Of a DNA stretch of 64,000 nucleotides, positions 1-8,724 are shown piece after piece. The notes beneath the pieces are model-generated. The model searched no databases. It was not told where the DNA came from and worked only from the letters and a program-made list of their open reading frames with translations. The stretch spans positions 182,685 to 246,684 of the forward strand of contig NZ_FMCQ01000007.1 of NCBI RefSeq assembly GCF_900091605.1. The letters are read 5' to 3'. The translations under genes and the position numbers were made by a program. The first letter of the stretch is position 1. Each line of letters begins with the position of its first letter. This DNA comes from Micromonospora tulbaghiae (lineage in GTDB: Bacteria > Actinomycetota > Actinomycetes > Mycobacteriales > Micromonosporaceae).

Positions 1-2
1 AC

Positions 3-377
3 CAGCAGAAGTACCTCGACGTGCGACAACCGGTGTACGCCCGCGCGAACGCCTACGCCGCAAGCGCCCGGCCGTTCGAGGGTGAGCGGGAGCCCCGGGT
101 GCTGGGCGCCGCGACGGCGACGGTCGTCGTCGAGGGCGACGCGGTCTGGCTCGTCACCGACCTTCCCGAGGCGTTCGACCAGGCACGTGTCGGTGTGGTC
201 ACCGGCCGGGACCTGGAGCGGGTCCGGTGCGCCGACGCGGATTTCGAGGAGGCGGACGGCAGCCCCGCCGTCATGGACGTCGACCTCACGGGCGAGCTCC
301 GGCAGCCGGACCGGGACGGCGCCGTGGGCCCGATCGCGGGCCTTGCGTCCGGGGCACGCCGTACGCGCGTCCTCTGA
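3..377 (+). CDS. C-terminal end of a beta-helix glycosidase (GH120 beta-xylosidase-like), partial
   Basis: The reading frame is open to the left edge of the window (first full codon at base 3) and ends at a TGA at 375-377, so only the last ~125 residues are seen. The GTG at 21 is probably internal, because coding-like sequence (Q-Q-K-Y-L-D) precedes it in frame. The text Y-L-D-V-R-Q-P-V-Y, A-R-P-F-E and the later D-G-S-P-A-V-M-D-V-D-L resemble, from memory, the C-terminus of right-handed beta-helix glycosidases of the GH120 beta-xylosidase type (D-G-S-P-I-I-I-D-T-D). The catalytic part lies outside the window, so substrate and localisation cannot be judged. It converges on the phosphoketolase gene, with a hairpin terminator between them. 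Confidence 0.5.
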   Translation, partial: QQKYLDVRQPVYARANAYAASARPFEGEREPRVLGAATATVVVEGDAVWLVTDLPEAFDQARVGVVTGRDLERVRCADADFEEADGSPAVMDVDLTGELRQPDRDGAVGPIAGLASGARRTRVL

Positions 378-432
378 CGACGGACCTGCGCGGACGGTGC
401 GGCCACTCCGCGGCCACTCGTCCGAAGGACGA

Positions 433-460
433 GACGGTGGCGCCGGTCGGCGCCACCGTC
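433..460. terminator. Bidirectional hairpin terminator
   Basis: Perfect 12-bp inverted repeat GACGGTGGCGCC / GGCGCCACCGTC with a 4-base loop, placed between the convergent glycosidase tail and the phosphoketolase stop. There is no U tract, as is usual for GC-rich actinobacteria. Confidence 0.75.
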
Positions 461-470
461 CGCATCGGAC

Positions 471-2873
471 TCAGCCGCGTGCGGCCCAGTCGCCGAGGGC
501 CCAGTCGCGGACCTCGGGCATGTCCTCCAGGTGCTCCACCACGTACGCCTCGTGGCGGTCGAGCTGACTGCGGCACCACGCCTTGAGGTCCGCCGCACCG
601 CGTGGCAGACGCTTGGCGTTGTTGATGGCGTCCATCACGAGGTGGTACCGCGACGCCTTGTTGCGCACCGTCATGTCGAACGGGGTGGTGGTCGTGCCCT
701 GCTCGATGAAGCCGCGCACGCGGAACCGGTCCGCGTCCGGGCGGCCGTGTACGAGCTGGTGGATCGCGCCGGGGTAGCCGTGGAAGGAGAAGACCACGTC
801 GACGTCGTCGGTGAACAGCTCGGTGAACAGGGTCTCGCTCATGCCGTGCGGGTGGTCCTTTGGCCGGACCAGGGTCATCAGGTTGACCACGTTGACGACG
901 CGCACCTTCAGACCGGGCAGCCGGTCGCGCAGGATCTGCGCCGCCGCGACCGTCTCCATGGTGACGACGTCACCGGCACAGGCGAGGACGATGTCGGGGT
1001 CGCTGGTGCCGTCGTCGGTGCCGGCCCACTCCCAGATCCCCGCGCCGCGGGCGCAGTGTTCGATCGCCTCGTCCATGGAGAGGTACTGCAACTGCGGCTG
1101 CTTGTCGATGACGATCAGGTTGATGTACGACCGTGACCGGAAGCAGTGGTCGGCCACCGACAGCAGGGTGTTGGCGTCCGGCGGCAGGTAGACCCGGGCG
1201 ACGTCGCCGCGCTGGGTGAGCACCACCTGGATCAGGCCCGGGCCCTGGTGGGAGAAGCCGTTGTGGTCGTTGCGCCACGCCGTCGAGGTCAGCAGCACGT
1301 TGAGGCTCGGCACCTTCGCGCGCCACGGCAGGTGCTTGGCCTCCTGCAGCCACTTGCCGTGCTGCACGGTCTGCGAGGCGCTGACCATGGCGAACGCCTC
1401 GTAGGTGGCGAACATGCCGTGCCGGCCGGTCAGGTTGTAGCCCTCCAGCCAACCGTGGCAGTTGTGCTCGCTGAGTACCTCCATGACCCGGCCGTCGCGG
1501 CTGACCGCGACGTCGTCCGGCGTCACCCGCTCCATGAAGGCGCGGTCGGAGACGTCGAAGACGCCGCCGAGGCGGTTGCTGTTCGTCTCGTCCGGACAGA
1601 ACAACCGGAACCGGTCGGCGTTCCGGGCGTAGATGTCGCGCATCATCTCGCCCAGCTTGCGCGTCGACTCGGCCCGCTGCTGCGCCGGCTGGGGCACCTC
1701 GATCGCGTAGGAACGGAAGTCCGGCAGGTCCAGGTCCCGGGTGAGCACCCCGCCGTTCGCGTGCGGGCTGGCGCTCATCCGCAGGTCGCCGTCGGGGGCT
1801 TGGTCCCGGACCAGTGCCACGGGCGCGCCGGTGGAGTCGAACAGCTCCTCTGGACGGTACGACCTGAGCCAGCGCTCCAGCAGCGCGAGGTGCTCCGGAT
1901 TGTCCTTGACGCCGGACAGCGGCACCTGGTGGGAGCGCCACGTCCCGGTGACGGTGACCCCGTCGACGGCGTCCGGCCCGGTCCAGCCCTTAGGCGACCG
2001 CAGGACGATCAGCGGCCAGGTCGGACGCGTACCGTCCCAGGAGCCGTCACGGGCGGCGGTCTGGATGTCGCGGATCCTCGTCCAGGCGGTGGCCAGGGCG
2101 GCGGCGAAGCGGTGGTGCATGCCGGGCAGGTCGGAGCCCTCGACCTCGATGACGTCGTAACCGTGGCCCCGCAGCAGGTGGCGTACCTCCTCGGGGTCCT
2201 TGCGCCCCAGCACGGTGGGACCGGAGATCTTGGCGTCGTTGAGGTGCAGGATCGGCAGGACCGCGCCGTCGCGCTTTGGGTTGAGGAAGGACACGCCCTT
2301 CCAGGAGCCTTCCAGGGGCCCGGTCTCGGCCTCGCCGTCGCCCACCACCGCGATGGCCAGCAGGTCCGGGTTGTCCATGACCGCGCCGAACGCGTGGACC
2401 AGGACGTAGCCCAGCTCACCGCCCTCGTGAATGGAACCCGGGGTGGTCACCGACACGTGCGAGGGGATACCGCCAGGGCTGGAGAACTGCCGGAAAAGGC
2501 GCAGCATCCCGGCCTCGTCCTGGCTGACGTCCGGGTAGATCTCGCTGTAGGTGCCCTCCAGGTAGCCGGCGGCCACCAGCGCCGGCCCGCCGTGACCCGG
2601 ACCGGCCAGGTAGATCGCCTGCTGGCCGGTGTGCCGGATCAGCCGGGAGACGTGCGCGTAGATCAGCGACAGGCCGGGGCTCGTTCCCCAGTGGCCGAGC
2701 AGGCGCGGCTTGATGTGTTCAGCCGACAAGGGCTCGCGCAGCAGCGGGTTGCCCTGCAGGTAGATCTGACCGATGGTCAGGTAGTTGTTCGCCCGCCACC
2801 ACGCGTCCAGACGGGCGAGTTCGGTGTCGTCGAGTTCGGCGAGCGTACGGAGTTCGGATTCGACCGCGGTCAC
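471..2873 (-). CDS. xfp: Xylulose-5-phosphate/fructose-6-phosphate phosphoketolase
   Basis: A ThDP-dependent cytosolic enzyme that splits xylulose 5-P or fructose 6-P with phosphate into acetyl-phosphate and glyceraldehyde 3-P or erythrose 4-P. The 800-residue product matches the family length. Visible signatures are G-P-G-H-G-G (about 91-96), S-I-H-E-G-G-E-L-G (about 148-156), and the ThDP/Mg motif beginning G-D-G-E (about 178-181) followed by H-L-N-D-A-K-I-S-G-P-T. The GTG at 2873 is chosen because GGAAGG lies just upstream and family-like sequence starts there; the frame stays open further 5' but that part has biased, non-family composition. No acetate kinase or phosphotransacetylase gene is beside it. 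The neighbouring adhE and a shared upstream palindrome suggest a joint role in low-oxygen or overflow carbon flow (inference). Confidence 0.95.
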   Translation of the reverse strand: MTAVESELRTLAELDDTELARLDAWWRANNYLTIGQIYLQGNPLLREPLSAEHIKPRLLGHWGTSPGLSLIYAHVSRLIRHTGQQAIYLAGPGHGGPALVAAGYLEGTYSEIYPDVSQDEAGMLRLFRQFSSPGGIPSHVSVTTPGSIHEGGELGYVLVHAFGAVMDNPDLLAIAVVGDGEAETGPLEGSWKGVSFLNPKRDGAVLPILHLNDAKISGPTVLGRKDPEEVRHLLRGHGYDVIEVEGSDLPGMHHRFAAALATAWTRIRDIQTAARDGSWDGTRPTWPLIVLRSPKGWTGPDAVDGVTVTGTWRSHQVPLSGVKDNPEHLALLERWLRSYRPEELFDSTGAPVALVRDQAPDGDLRMSASPHANGGVLTRDLDLPDFRSYAIEVPQPAQQRAESTRKLGEMMRDIYARNADRFRLFCPDETNSNRLGGVFDVSDRAFMERVTPDDVAVSRDGRVMEVLSEHNCHGWLEGYNLTGRHGMFATYEAFAMVSASQTVQHGKWLQEAKHLPWRAKVPSLNVLLTSTAWRNDHNGFSHQGPGLIQVVLTQRGDVARVYLPPDANTLLSVADHCFRSRSYINLIVIDKQPQLQYLSMDEAIEHCARGAGIWEWAGTDDGTSDPDIVLACAGDVVTMETVAAAQILRDRLPGLKVRVVNVVNLMTLVRPKDHPHGMSETLFTELFTDDVDVVFSFHGYPGAIHQLVHGRPDADRFRVRGFIEQGTTTTPFDMTVRNKASRYHLVMDAINNAKRLPRGAADLKAWCRSQLDRHEAYVVEHLEDMPEVRDWALGDWAARG

Positions 2874-2961
2874 CGTGCTTCCTTCCACTGATCTCGTCTT
2901 GTCCGGACCCAGCCTAGGCCCGGCGGCGCCCGGCCGCGGGGGGCCGCAGGCCGGAAGCCGC

Positions 2962-2975
2962 GGGACCTTCGGCCC
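2962..2975. promoter_or_regulatory. DevR/DosR-like palindrome upstream of phosphoketolase
   Basis: GGGACC-TTC-GGCCC lies 89 bases upstream of the xfp start. The same GGGACC-N3-GGCCC layout recurs upstream of adhE at 6264. The architecture resembles binding sites of the hypoxia response regulators DevR/DosR; the match is by eye. Confidence 0.45.
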
Positions 2976-3008
2976 TCGCCGGCGACCGCCGCGCACTGCC
3001 GGGCACAT

Positions 3009-3578
3009 TCATGACGTTCGTTCCGCGCGCTGCTTGATACCCAGCAGCATCCGGCGCTCCATGACCAGACTGCCCGGTTCCATCACCATTCGATACGCGG
3101 CCCGGCCCGGCCCCGGACGCTCGGCCAGGGAGATCCGGTTGCGGCTGATCAGCCGGGTGCCCGCGCCGTACCGTCGCAGGTGGAAGCCCCACACCCAGGC
3201 GCCGTCGGCGGACCGGAACACCAGCGTCCGGCGGGGGTCGAGGATCTCGACCCGCATGGCCGGCCCGTTCCTGCCGAGCGGTAGTTCGTCGCCGCCGGCG
3301 AGCTGCTGGAACTGCGGCAGGATCCGGTCGGCGCTGTGCATGTCGAGCCCGAACAGGTTCTCGATCCAGTCGTATGTGTAGGCGCCACCGCGACCGCTGC
3401 CCATCTGCACGAGCCAGGGCCAGACCGCCTCGGGTGGCGCGTCGACGGTGACCGCGCGGGTGGAGACGATGTCCGGATCGGCGAGGAACTCGTCACCGGG
3501 CAGCGTCGCGTCCACCTCGGCCGCCGTGGCTCCCCAGGTGAGCCACCGCCTGGGCCGTCGGAGCACTGTTCCGTTCAT
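3009..3578 (-). CDS. SRPBCC (START-like) family protein
   Basis: A 189-residue soluble protein. From about residue 39, T-R-A-V-T-V-D-A-P-P-E-A-V-W-P-W-L is the typical first strand and helix of the SRPBCC/polyketide-cyclase-like fold, a hydrophobic-cavity domain; the later E-I-L-D-P-R-R-T-L-V-F and W-V-W-G-F-H-L segments fit its beta-sheet. No signal peptide or membrane segment is seen. The ATG at 3578 has GGAGGGAGAGGTC directly upstream. It lies 39 bases downstream of the adhE stop on the same strand, so it is probably co-transcribed with adhE. It ends 135 bases before the xfp start. Ligand and role are unknown; SRPBCC proteins of this type often accompany stress or small-molecule metabolism genes. 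Confidence 0.7.
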   Translation of the reverse strand: MNGTVLRRPRRWLTWGATAAEVDATLPGDEFLADPDIVSTRAVTVDAPPEAVWPWLVQMGSGRGGAYTYDWIENLFGLDMHSADRILPQFQQLAGGDELPLGRNGPAMRVEILDPRRTLVFRSADGAWVWGFHLRRYGAGTRLISRNRISLAERPGPGRAAYRMVMEPGSLVMERRMLLGIKQRAERTS

Positions 3579-3617
3579 GACCTCTCCCTCCTGGACGAAG
3601 CGGCGGTCACCGCCGCG

Positions 3618-6181
3618 TCAGCCGGCGGTCGCCGGTCCGTGGTACGCGGCGCGCATCAGCTCCTGCATGTCGCCGAGCATCGGCATCCGGGGGTTGGCCG
3701 GGGCGCACTGGTCCTCGTACGCGTTCAGCGCCTGTTGCGGCAGCGCGGCAAGGAAGGCCCGCTCGTCCACGCCGACTGCCGCGAACGACGGCTCGATGCC
3801 GACCTCGTCGCGCAGGCGCTCGATCGCCGTGGCCAGGGCTTCCACCGCTTCGGCGTCGGTCGCGGCGGGGAGCCCGAGGGTACGGGCGATGTCGGCGAAG
3901 CGTTGCGGCGCCCGGTAGGTCTCGTACCTGGGCCAGCCCGTGAGCTTGCCCGGCACGGTGCCGTTGTACCTGATGACGTGCGGGAGCAGGATCGCGTTGG
4001 TGCGCCCGTGTGCGACGTGGAAGGTGGCACCCAGGGTGTGCGACATGGCGTGCACGATGCCGAGGAAGGCGCTGCCGAACGCCATGCCGGCAATCGTCCC
4101 GGCGTTGTGCATCTTCTCGCGGGCCACCGGGTCCGCGGCGCCCTGGTGGACGGCCCGGGCGAGGTTGCCGAAGATGAGCCGGACGGCGTGCAGAGCCAGG
4201 CCGTCGGTGAAGTCGTTGGCGTAGACGGACACGTACGACTCGATCGCGTGGGTGAGCGCGTCGAAGCCGCTGTCCGCGGTGACCACCGCCGGCAGGTCGG
4301 CGGCCAGGACCGGGTCGACGATCGCCACGCTCGGCGTGAGGGCGTAGTCGGCGAGCGGGTACTTCTTACCGGACGCGGTGTCGGTGATGACCGCGAACGG
4401 GGTGACCTCGGCTCCGGTGCCGGAGGTGGTCGGGATGCAGACGAGCTGGGCCAGCGCGCCGAGGGTGGGGAACTTGAAGGCGCGTTTGCGGATGTCGAAG
4501 AACTTCTCCCGCAGATCGGCGAAGACCACCTCGGGGTGCTCGTAGCACAGCCACATCACCTTGGCGGCGTCCATCGCCGAACCCCCGCCGAGCGCGATGA
4601 TGGTGTCCGGGCGGAACGAGCGCATCGACTCGGCGCCCCGGTCGACCGTGCGCACGCTGGGCTCCGGCTCGACGTCGTCGATGATCTGCAGGGCCACCTG
4701 CTCGCGGCGGCGGTGCAGCACGGACAGCACGCGGTCCACGTACCCCAGTCTGGTCATGGTGTGGTCGGTCACCACGGTGACCCGGTGCACGTCGGGCATG
4801 TCGGCGAGGTAGCGGATCGCGTTCGGCTCGAAGTAGATCTTCGGCGGAACCTTGAACCACTGCAGGTTGTTCGTCCGCCGGGCCACCCGCTTGATGTTGA
4901 TGAGGTCGACCGCAGTGACGTTGTGCGACACCGAGTTGTGGCCGTAGCTTCCGCAGCCCAGCGTCAGCGACGGCAGGAAGGCGTTGTACATGTCGCCGAT
5001 GCCGCCCTGGGAGGCCGGTGCGTTCCAGATGATCCGGACGGCCTTGACCCGGCGGCCGTACGCCTCGGCCAGGTCGGCGTCCCGCGTGTGGATGACGGCG
5101 CTGTGACCCAGACCGTCGAACTCGACCATCTGCTCGGCGTACCCGAAGGCCTGGTCGTGACCGGTGGCGGGCAGCAGGGCGAGCACCGGGCAGAGCTTCT
5201 CCCGGGTCAGCGGCTCGGTCGGGCCGACCCGGTCGACCGGGACCAGGATGATCGAGGTGTCCGGGGCGACCGGGAAGCCGGCGTGCTCGGCGATCCACGT
5301 CACCGGCTGCCCGACCACGTCCGGGTTGAGCTTCCCGGAGCCGAAGAGCAGCTTCTCCAGCAGCGACTTCTCCTCCGGCGTCGCGATGTGGGCGTGCAGT
5401 AGCCGGAACTCGGCGAGGGCCGCCGGCCGGATCGCGTCGTCGATGACGACCGCCTGCTCGGAGGCGCAGATCATGCCGTTGTCGAACGCCTTGGACAGCA
5501 CCACGTCATTGACGGCGCGGGCCACGTCGGCCGACGCCTCGATGTACGCGGGGACGTTGCCGGCGCCGACACCGAGCGCCGGTTTGCCGGTGGAGTAGGC
5601 GGCCCGCACCATCGCGTTGCCACCGGTCGCCAGGACCACCGAGACCGCGGGATGCCGCATCAGCTCGTTCGTCGCGGCCACCGACGGCTCGTCGATCCAC
5701 TGGATGCAGTGCTCCGGCGCTCCGGCGGCGACGGCGGCGTCGCGGACCGTGCGGGCCGCCTCCGCGCTGCAGCGCTGCGCCGCCGGGTGGAAGGCGAAAA
5801 TCACCGGGTTGCGGGTCTTGAGGGCCAGCAGCGCCTTGAAGATGGTGGTCGAGGTCGGGTTCGTCACGGGCGTCACCGCGGCCACCACGCCCACCGGCTC
5901 GGCGATCTGGGTGATGCCCGTGATGTCGTCCTGCGCGATCACGCCGACGGTACGGATGTCGGCCATGTGGTTGGTGACGTGCTCGCAGGCGAAGATGTTC
6001 TTCACCGCCTTGTCCTCGAACACGCCTCGGCCGGTCTCCTCGACCGCCAGCATCGCGAGTTCGGCGTGCCGGCCGAGCGCGGCCACCGACGCCTTTTCAC
6101 GATCTCGTCGATCTGTTCCTGGCCGTAGGAGTCGTAGCGGGCCAGCGCCGTGAGGCCGTTCTCCACCAGGGTGCCGATCAT
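3618..6181 (-). pseudogene. adhE: Bifunctional acetaldehyde-CoA/alcohol dehydrogenase, single-base frameshift
   Basis: AdhE reduces acetyl-CoA to acetaldehyde (N-terminal aldehyde dehydrogenase domain) and then to ethanol (C-terminal iron alcohol dehydrogenase domain), with NADH. The ATG at 6181 (GGAGG upstream) starts M-I-G-T-L-V-E-N-G-L and reads well to E-I-V-K at about 6096. The frame then changes: the match continues in another frame from A-S-V-A-A-L-G-R-H to the stop at 3618. One A is missing in the AAAA run (TTTT at 6095-6098 on the + strand); restoring it gives one ORF of 854 codons, close to family length. The rest looks intact: catalytic Cys in M-I-C-A-S-E-Q, G-G-G-S-A-M-D in the ADH domain, and iron-binding His in H-A-M-S-H-T-L-G. 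It may be a sequencing error, a recent mutation or recoding; there is no decay elsewhere. Confidence 0.85.
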
Positions 6182-6263
6182 GCTTCCGCCCTCCATCGGT
6201 CCGTCACCCCGAACATAGATCTGCGGCGATCGATGCGGGCATGGCCGATGGACCCGCGAGGAC

Positions 6264-6277
6264 GGGACCACCGGCCC
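6264..6277. promoter_or_regulatory. DevR/DosR-like palindrome upstream of adhE
   Basis: GGGACC-ACC-GGCCC lies 83 bases upstream of the adhE ATG. It matches the xfp-upstream box at 2962-2975 in both arms and differs only in the 3-base centre. The similar distance to both starts supports a shared regulator. Confidence 0.5.
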
Positions 6278-6329
6278 GCGCCCGTACGCGTGGGCTACGT
6301 GACCCTGTGCCGGGACCGGCGAGGCACAG

Positions 6330-7142
6330 TCACGGCGCCGGCCGCGGCGCCGCGATCGGCCCGCGCTTGGCCCGCTGGATCTGCTCGTAGACGCGGGTCC
6401 GCAGTTCGGTGAACCGGGGCAGAGCCCGGGTGGTGAGCTGATCGCGCTCCCGCGGGAGGTCGATCACGAGGTCCTCCTGCACCCGGGTCGGTGCGTTCGA
6501 CAGGACGAGCACGCGCTGGCCCAGATACACCGACTCGTCGATGTCGTGCGTCACGAACACGGTGGAGATGCCACGGGTCAGGTGCAGTTCGCGGACGAGG
6601 TCCTCCAGGTCCGCGCGGGTCTGCGCGTCCACGGCGGCGAACGGCTCGTCCATGATCAGCACGTCCGGCTGGTACGCGATGGCGCGGGCGATCGCCACCC
6701 GCTGCTGCATCCCGCCGGAGAGCTGCCACGGATGGCTGCGCGCCGACTGCGGCAGGCCGACCGCGTCGAGGGCGTCGGCGACCGCCCGGGCACGTTCGGC
6801 GCGGGACAGCTTCTTGTGGCGAAGCGGCAGCTCCACGTTGCCCCGGACCGTCAGCCACGGATACAGGCTGCGGCCGTACTCCTGGAAGACCACCGCCATC
6901 GCCGGGCTCGGGCCCGTCACCGGCGATCCCTCCATCTCGACGAGGCCGCTGGTGGGCCGGAGCAGCCCGGCCAGGCATTTCAGGAGCGTGGTCTTCCCGC
7001 AGCCCGAGGGTCCGACGATGCAGAGCAGTTCGCCGGGATCCATCGTGAAGCTGAGATCCCCGATCGCCTCGACCTCGCCCCGGCCGGACGCGTACACCTT
7101 CCGCAGGTGCTCGACCCTCAGCAGGGGGCTCCCGTCAGCCAC
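6330..7142 (-). CDS. ABC transporter ATP-binding protein, nitrate/sulfonate/taurine type
   Basis: The 270-residue ATPase energises the two permeases encoded just upstream. Walker A is G-P-S-G-C-G-K-T-T, the Q loop F-Q-E-Y-G-R-S-L-Y-P-W, the signature L-S-G-G-M-Q-Q-R, Walker B V-L-I-M-D-E-P-F, and the switch T-H-D-I-D-E-S-V-Y. These are typical of the SsuB/TauB family. The GTG start at 7142 overlaps the end of the preceding permease gene, so translation is probably coupled. It is the last gene of a four-gene leftward operon (binding protein, permease, permease, ATPase). The substrate cannot be read from the ATPase; no SsuD/TauD desulfonase is nearby. Confidence 0.9.
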   Translation of the reverse strand: MADGSPLLRVEHLRKVYASGRGEVEAIGDLSFTMDPGELLCIVGPSGCGKTTLLKCLAGLLRPTSGLVEMEGSPVTGPSPAMAVVFQEYGRSLYPWLTVRGNVELPLRHKKLSRAERARAVADALDAVGLPQSARSHPWQLSGGMQQRVAIARAIAYQPDVLIMDEPFAAVDAQTRADLEDLVRELHLTRGISTVFVTHDIDESVYLGQRVLVLSNAPTRVQEDLVIDLPRERDQLTTRALPRFTELRTRVYEQIQRAKRGPIAAPRPAP

Positions 7143-7950
7143 GGTTGACCTCCTTCATTCCGTGGTACCAGCGCAGGACGCGGCGTTCGACGACACCGAA
7201 GGCCACGGCGAGGAAGACGCCGATGAGGCCGAGCAGCAGGATGCCGCTCCACATCTCGGCGATGAGGTAGTTCCGCTGGAAGTAGGCGATCCGGTAGCCG
7301 AGACCGGCGGACGACGCGAACATCTCCGAGATGACCATGAGGATCAGGGCCACCGAGAGCGCCTGCCGTACGCCGGTCATGATGCGCGGACTCGCCGCCG
7401 GGAGGATCAGCAGCCACAGCCGGTCCCACCGGGAGATCCGGAACGAGTGCGCGGTCTCCATCATCACGCTGTCGGTCGCCCGGACGCCCTCGATAGTGTT
7501 CAGCAGGATCGGCCAGATCGCGCCGGACACGATGACGACGACCTTCATGGTGTCGGTGATGCCGAGCAGCAGCATGGCGACCGGAATCAGCACCGGTGGC
7601 GGAATCGCGCGGAAGAACTCCAGCAGTGGTTCGAGGATCTCGCGTAACGGGCGGAGCCGGCCGATGACGACGCCGGCGGCGACGCCGAGGAGGACCGACG
7701 CGAACAGGCCGATCAGGAGCCGGTACAGGCTCGGCAGGACGTCGTCGACGAACGCCGGGCCGATCCAGGTCTGCCGGAACGCGTCGAGGAGGGCGCGGGG
7801 GCCGACGAGGAAACGGTTCGTCGACCGGGTGGACCAGACGGCCCAGAGCCCCACGGCCAGGACGGGAAGCCCGACCGCGAACAGCACGTTCTCGGCGACC
7901 CGGACGCCCAGGTCGCGGGGACGGGCCCGGCCCGCGCCGAGGGCGGTCAC
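7135..7950 (-). CDS. ABC transporter permease, SsuC/TauC-like (second)
   Basis: The 271-residue inner-membrane permease starts at a GTG (7950) overlapping the previous permease's TGA by the GTGA arrangement. About six hydrophobic segments are visible, beginning E-N-V-L-F-A-V-G-L-P-V-L. The region R-I-M-T-G-V-R-Q-A-L-S-V-A-L-I follows the permease EAA-loop segment near E-T-A-H-S-F-R-I. The reading frame stays open far upstream, but that part is antisense-like shadow of the first permease. Codon 102 is the rare leucine codon TTA (7645-7647), a possible bldA-type translational control point. The partner permease is similar in family but clearly diverged, so the transporter uses a heterodimeric membrane core. 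Confidence 0.88.
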   Translation of the reverse strand: MTALGAGRARPRDLGVRVAENVLFAVGLPVLAVGLWAVWSTRSTNRFLVGPRALLDAFRQTWIGPAFVDDVLPSLYRLLIGLFASVLLGVAAGVVIGRLRPLREILEPLLEFFRAIPPPVLIPVAMLLLGITDTMKVVVIVSGAIWPILLNTIEGVRATDSVMMETAHSFRISRWDRLWLLILPAASPRIMTGVRQALSVALILMVISEMFASSAGLGYRIAYFQRNYLIAEMWSGILLLGLIGVFLAVAFGVVERRVLRWYHGMKEVNRG

Positions 7951-8717
7951 CGGGCCGCCTCGTCGGCGAGCACCGACTGGTGCCAGGCCAGCGAGCGGCG
8001 TTCGACGAAGCGGAACACGACGTTCACCAGCAGGCCGAGGACCCCGGTGACCACGACGAGGCCGTACAGGCCGACGGCGTCCCCGGAGGAGCGGGACAGC
8101 TCGATCATGCGCCCGATGCCCGGGTTGCCGATCACCATCTCCGCGGTGACGGCCAGGATGAGTGCGACGGCCGCGCCGAGGCGCAGCCCGGTCATCAGGT
8201 ACGGCAGGGCGGTCGGAAGGACGAGGTAGCGCAGCCGCTCGGCGCGGGTGAGGCCGAAGCTCCGCGCGGTGTCCCGGGCGACGGTGTCGACGTCGGCGAC
8301 GCCGTAGATCACCTGCACGAACACCTGCCAGAACGCCGCGTAGACGATGATGACGAGCGCGGCGCGCATCTGCAGGCCGAACATCAGCACGGCGAGGGGG
8401 ATCAGCGCGACCGACGGCACCGGCCGCAGGAACTCGACTGTCGTGTGCGTCGCGCGACGCAGGAACGGCACCATCCCGACCACGGTCCCCAGCGCGAGGG
8501 CCGCGAGCGTCGCCAGTGTCAGGCCGATCGCCCAGGACGTCATGGTGAGCCGGAGCCGCCGCCAGAACGCCAGGTCGCGGACCTCCTGGAACAGCCACCC
8601 GAACACGTCCGTCGCGTACGGCAGGTCGTGGGGGTCGGCCAGCCCCAGTGTCGGGATCAGTTGCCAGACGACGAGGAACCCCAGCAGACCGGCGGCGCCC
8701 AGCAGGATCTTGCGCAT
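7947..8717 (-). CDS. ABC transporter permease, SsuC/TauC-like (first)
   Basis: The 256-residue inner-membrane protein has a hydrophobic N-terminal helix (I-L-L-G-A-A-G-L-L-G-F-L-V-V-W) followed by five further hydrophobic segments. An EAA-type cytoplasmic loop around D-T-A-R-S-F-G-L-T-R-A-E-R and the segment P-Y-L-M-T-G-L-R-L-G-A-A-V-A-L-I are characteristic of the nitrate/sulfonate/bicarbonate permease family (BPD_transp_1). The ATG at 8717 is only 7 bases after the binding-protein stop. It is the second gene in the uptake operon. Its C-terminus overlaps the start of the next permease. Confidence 0.88.
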   Translation of the reverse strand: MRKILLGAAGLLGFLVVWQLIPTLGLADPHDLPYATDVFGWLFQEVRDLAFWRRLRLTMTSWAIGLTLATLAALALGTVVGMVPFLRRATHTTVEFLRPVPSVALIPLAVLMFGLQMRAALVIIVYAAFWQVFVQVIYGVADVDTVARDTARSFGLTRAERLRYLVLPTALPYLMTGLRLGAAVALILAVTAEMVIGNPGIGRMIELSRSSGDAVGLYGLVVVTGVLGLLVNVVFRFVERRSLAWHQSVLADEAAR

Positions 8718-8724
8718 CGGCCGG

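Noticed and set aside
1146..2891. A 581-codon open frame opposite phosphoketolase
   Set aside because: Shadow of a highly conserved gene; low-complexity composition without a fold signature.
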